Below, one piece after another: positions 6,227-7,921 of a stretch of DNA of 7,921 bases; the first letter of the stretch is position 1; every line of letters starts with the position of its first letter. The stretch is from the NCBI GenBank assembly GCA_937898535.1, contig CALDKP010000061.1:1-7921 (forward strand), read 5' to 3'. The position numbers were made by a program, and so were the translations under genes. This DNA comes from an uncultured Sphingomonadales bacterium. Its GTDB lineage: Bacteria; Pseudomonadota; Alphaproteobacteria; Sphingomonadales; Sphingomonadaceae. The notes beneath the pieces were generated by a model. It was not told the DNA's origin. It did not search any database and saw only the letters and a list, made by a program, of their open reading frames with translations.

Positions 6227-7311
6227 TTAAAATCAAAGCCGAAGCCCGATTTCGCTTTGCGATCCTGCGTGCACATGGTTTTCAACTCGGTCCACTCGGC
6301 CGGGCTTAAGGCTGGCTTATAGTTTTTGCCTTTAACGATGCTCTTCTCAAACGCGTCTTTGCGTGACCGCGACAGCGGGTGGCTCGACATATATCCTGCT
6401 ATGCCGTTGTCCGATGTGCTGGAGCTTGCGCTGCCATCCAATTCGGAAAGCCGGTCAAAAAATGATGCAGTGCCAATGGGCGAGATATTGGCACCGCCAA
6501 GCGCTTTCATCGAATGGGCATCGGCTTCCGCCTCGGACTCGCGGCTGTAGCTCATGGACAGCATGTTGTTGACCAGCGCGCCGCTATTGCCATCAATGCC
6601 ACCCAGAACGACCGCAAGGCCCATTCGGCGAAGCAAAGCCTGCATCACATGCTTTTCGCGGACATGGCCGATTTCATGCGCCAATACGCCAGCAACCTCA
6701 TCGGGCGAGCGCGCCTGTTTGACGAGGCCGTCGAATAAAATGACCTTACCGCCGGGCAGCGCCACGGCGTTTACCATGTCAATTTTGGCGACCTCCACCT
6801 GCAAGTCGTCCGGATGGGCATCCAGCGACGCGACCAGCTTTTTCAATGCTGCGTTGCCAGCAGGCGTGCTGCAGAACCGGCCGCCGAAATCGCCCACAAG
6901 CGCATCGCCAAGTTTTTCGTCAACGCTGGAAGGGATCAGTGGCGCCAGCCATTGCGGGCTCAAAAGAACGACGGCGACCGCCGCGGCGCTGGCCAAGGTG
7001 AAGGCGACCGCCGCTTTGCCAAAGCCAAGCCTGTCAACCCAACCGCCATAACTGCGCGGTGCCGGCAGCATAGCGTTGAGGTCCGCCGGTACTGGCCCGG
7101 AAAGCATTAACCGCCATCCGTCCGCTCCCTTTAATCCATAGACGTCGGCATCATCTTTGTGCGTGACATATTCGACATCGGAAAAAGCGAATGGGCCATG
7201 TCGCCGTTCGGTTTCCAACAAAAAGAATTGCGCACCAATGATCTGCACCTCAACCTTGCGTCGCACGGCGCTTTTGCCGTCATAATGCCACGCGTCGAAA
7301 AAGGCAGACAT
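6223..7311 (-). CDS. Membrane-anchored M48 family zinc metallopeptidase
   Basis: 362 residues. Residues 1-90 form a small beta-rich N-terminal domain typical of this M48 subgroup. Residues 98-120 are a single membrane segment, followed by a peptidase domain. The zinc site is complete: HEIGH (212-216), the third ligand Glu260 in SRESEAEAD, and the conserved His-Pro (311-312) ahead of LSRSR. The only two cysteines, Cys147 and Cys347, both lie after the membrane segment, at opposite ends of the peptidase domain. This fits a disulfide and hence a periplasmic location, with the N-terminal domain in the cytoplasm (inference). It differs from HtpX, which has several membrane spans, and from BepA, which has a signal peptide and TPRs. 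ATG at 7311 follows the upstream gene's stop by 3 nt; the only purine run (GGGGG) is 11 nt ahead, so coupling is likely. Substrate unknown. Confidence 0.9.
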   Translation of the reverse strand: MSAFFDAWHYDGKSAVRRKVEVQIIGAQFFLLETERRHGPFAFSDVEYVTHKDDADVYGLKGADGWRLMLSGPVPADLNAMLPAPRSYGGWVDRLGFGKAAVAFTLASAAAVAVVLLSPQWLAPLIPSSVDEKLGDALVGDFGGRFCSTPAGNAALKKLVASLDAHPDDLQVEVAKIDMVNAVALPGGKVILFDGLVKQARSPDEVAGVLAHEIGHVREKHVMQALLRRMGLAVVLGGIDGNSGALVNNMLSMSYSRESEAEADAHSMKALGGANISPIGTASFFDRLSELDGSASSSTSDNGIAGYMSSHPLSRSRKDAFEKSIVKGKNYKPALSPAEWTELKTMCTQDRKAKSGFGFDFN

Positions 7312-7314
7312 TGG

Positions 7315-7921
7315 CTAAATCGCCCCCACATCAAATGCGTCGAGCAAGCCTTCGCCATGCTTTGCAACCACGGTTTCCGACTGGGTCAGCTCGTCGATAT
7401 TGATCTCGCCATAGGCTTCCATATGGTCGACGAAGAATTTCCAGTTGCGGTATGGCATGAAGATATAGCCAATGCCCAAGGTGCAGATGACAATTGCCAT
7501 ATTGGCGAGGAAGAACAGGATCCAGTCCGGTGCCCGTGCACGGAAGTCAAATTCCAGATTGTGTAAACGCAAGCCACCGACCGCGAGGCGGAAATATTTG
7601 CTGTAATATGCAAGCGCCGCGAGCGGTAGGAAGAGGTAAAACGACAGCACGCCGATGACGGCAAATATCGCACCAACCGCCATGCCCGTGCTTCCAAGTG
7701 CGTCGGGAGTCCCACCCGATGCCGCCATACTGATGCCGAAAACCACAGCACCTATGAACACCAAAAACGGTACGAGGTAGAATAGCAGATAACGCTTCAT
7801 CAGCGGCTTCCATTCGGCCGTTGCTGAAAAGCGATGCGGCCCGAAGCTCATGGCGTTCCAGCGGTCATTCCAAAGGGAAATCATCGACCATGGCACCAGC
7901 AGAAAAATGCGCAGCCAACCC
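7315..7921 (-). CDS. DUF898/YjgN-like polytopic membrane protein (5' partial, runs off right edge)
   Basis: 201 residues are visible, open through base 7921; the eight codons before the apparent GTG at 7896 (reading GWLRIFLL) continue the protein naturally, so that GTG is an internal Val and the start lies outside. DUF898 proteins are usually 330-400 residues and repeat a block in which a membrane helix is followed by a W-R-x-R-type segment and an FG-x-x-F loop. Here that block appears as MSFGPHRFS. Three further membrane segments follow (about 35-58, 70-98 and 123-148, numbered from 7896), then KFFVDHMEAYGEI and the ending GEGLLDAFDVGAI, which is characteristic of the family. Function unknown. 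It precedes the M48 peptidase by 3 nt, so the two are translated from one message and probably work together in the inner membrane. Confidence 0.85.
   Translation of the reverse strand, partial: GWLRIFLLVPWSMISLWNDRWNAMSFGPHRFSATAEWKPLMKRYLLFYLVPFLVFIGAVVFGISMAASGGTPDALGSTGMAVGAIFAVIGVLSFYLFLPLAALAYYSKYFRLAVGGLRLHNLEFDFRARAPDWILFFLANMAIVICTLGIGYIFMPYRNWKFFVDHMEAYGEINIDELTQSETVVAKHGEGLLDAFDVGAI

Noticed and set aside
1..7921. Mobile elements, CRISPR arrays, phage or toxin-antitoxin genes
   Set aside because: No transposase, integrase, repeat-spacer pattern or long direct or inverted repeats were seen; composition looks even across the window.

Overview
The window looks like chromosomal DNA of an alphaproteobacterium, most likely a sphingomonad (Sphingomonadales). 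The evidence is a complete small protein that I recognise as DUF6356-like, a family I know mainly from that order, a DnaE2-type polymerase, and a moderately high G+C content. No mobile element, CRISPR array, tRNA or rRNA is visible. Gene packing is tight, and no stretch over about 100 bases lacks a gene.

Left part (1-3081, + strand): the error-prone DNA polymerase DnaE2/ImuC. Its reading frame is open to base 1, so the true start and the first part of the PHP domain lie off the left edge. The C-terminus is intact. Its usual partners imuA and imuB would be expected to the left, outside the window.

Right part (3085-7921, all - strand, read right to left): first comes a two-gene membrane module, a DUF898/YjgN-like polytopic protein (cut by the right edge) followed 3 nt later by a membrane-anchored M48 metallopeptidase. 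After about 60 bases, which hold a perfect 14-bp palindrome and a possible promoter, comes a compact series. It runs DUF6356-like small membrane protein, ABHD10-like alpha/beta hydrolase (overlapping it), a secreted TPR protein, then after about 100 bases gloA (glyoxalase I) and gloB (glyoxalase II), joined by a TAATG stop/start overlap. GloA and GloB form the complete glutathione-dependent methylglyoxal detoxification pathway. GloB ends only 3 bp from the convergent dnaE2 stop.

Most genes are recognisable housekeeping or stress functions. The least understood parts are the DUF898-M48 pair and the DUF6356/ABHD10-like/TPR cluster next to the glyoxalase genes. I see nothing that proves a new system. 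The best candidates for a second look are the palindrome before DUF6356, the membrane peptidase pair, and the thioesterase-like gene neighbourhood.
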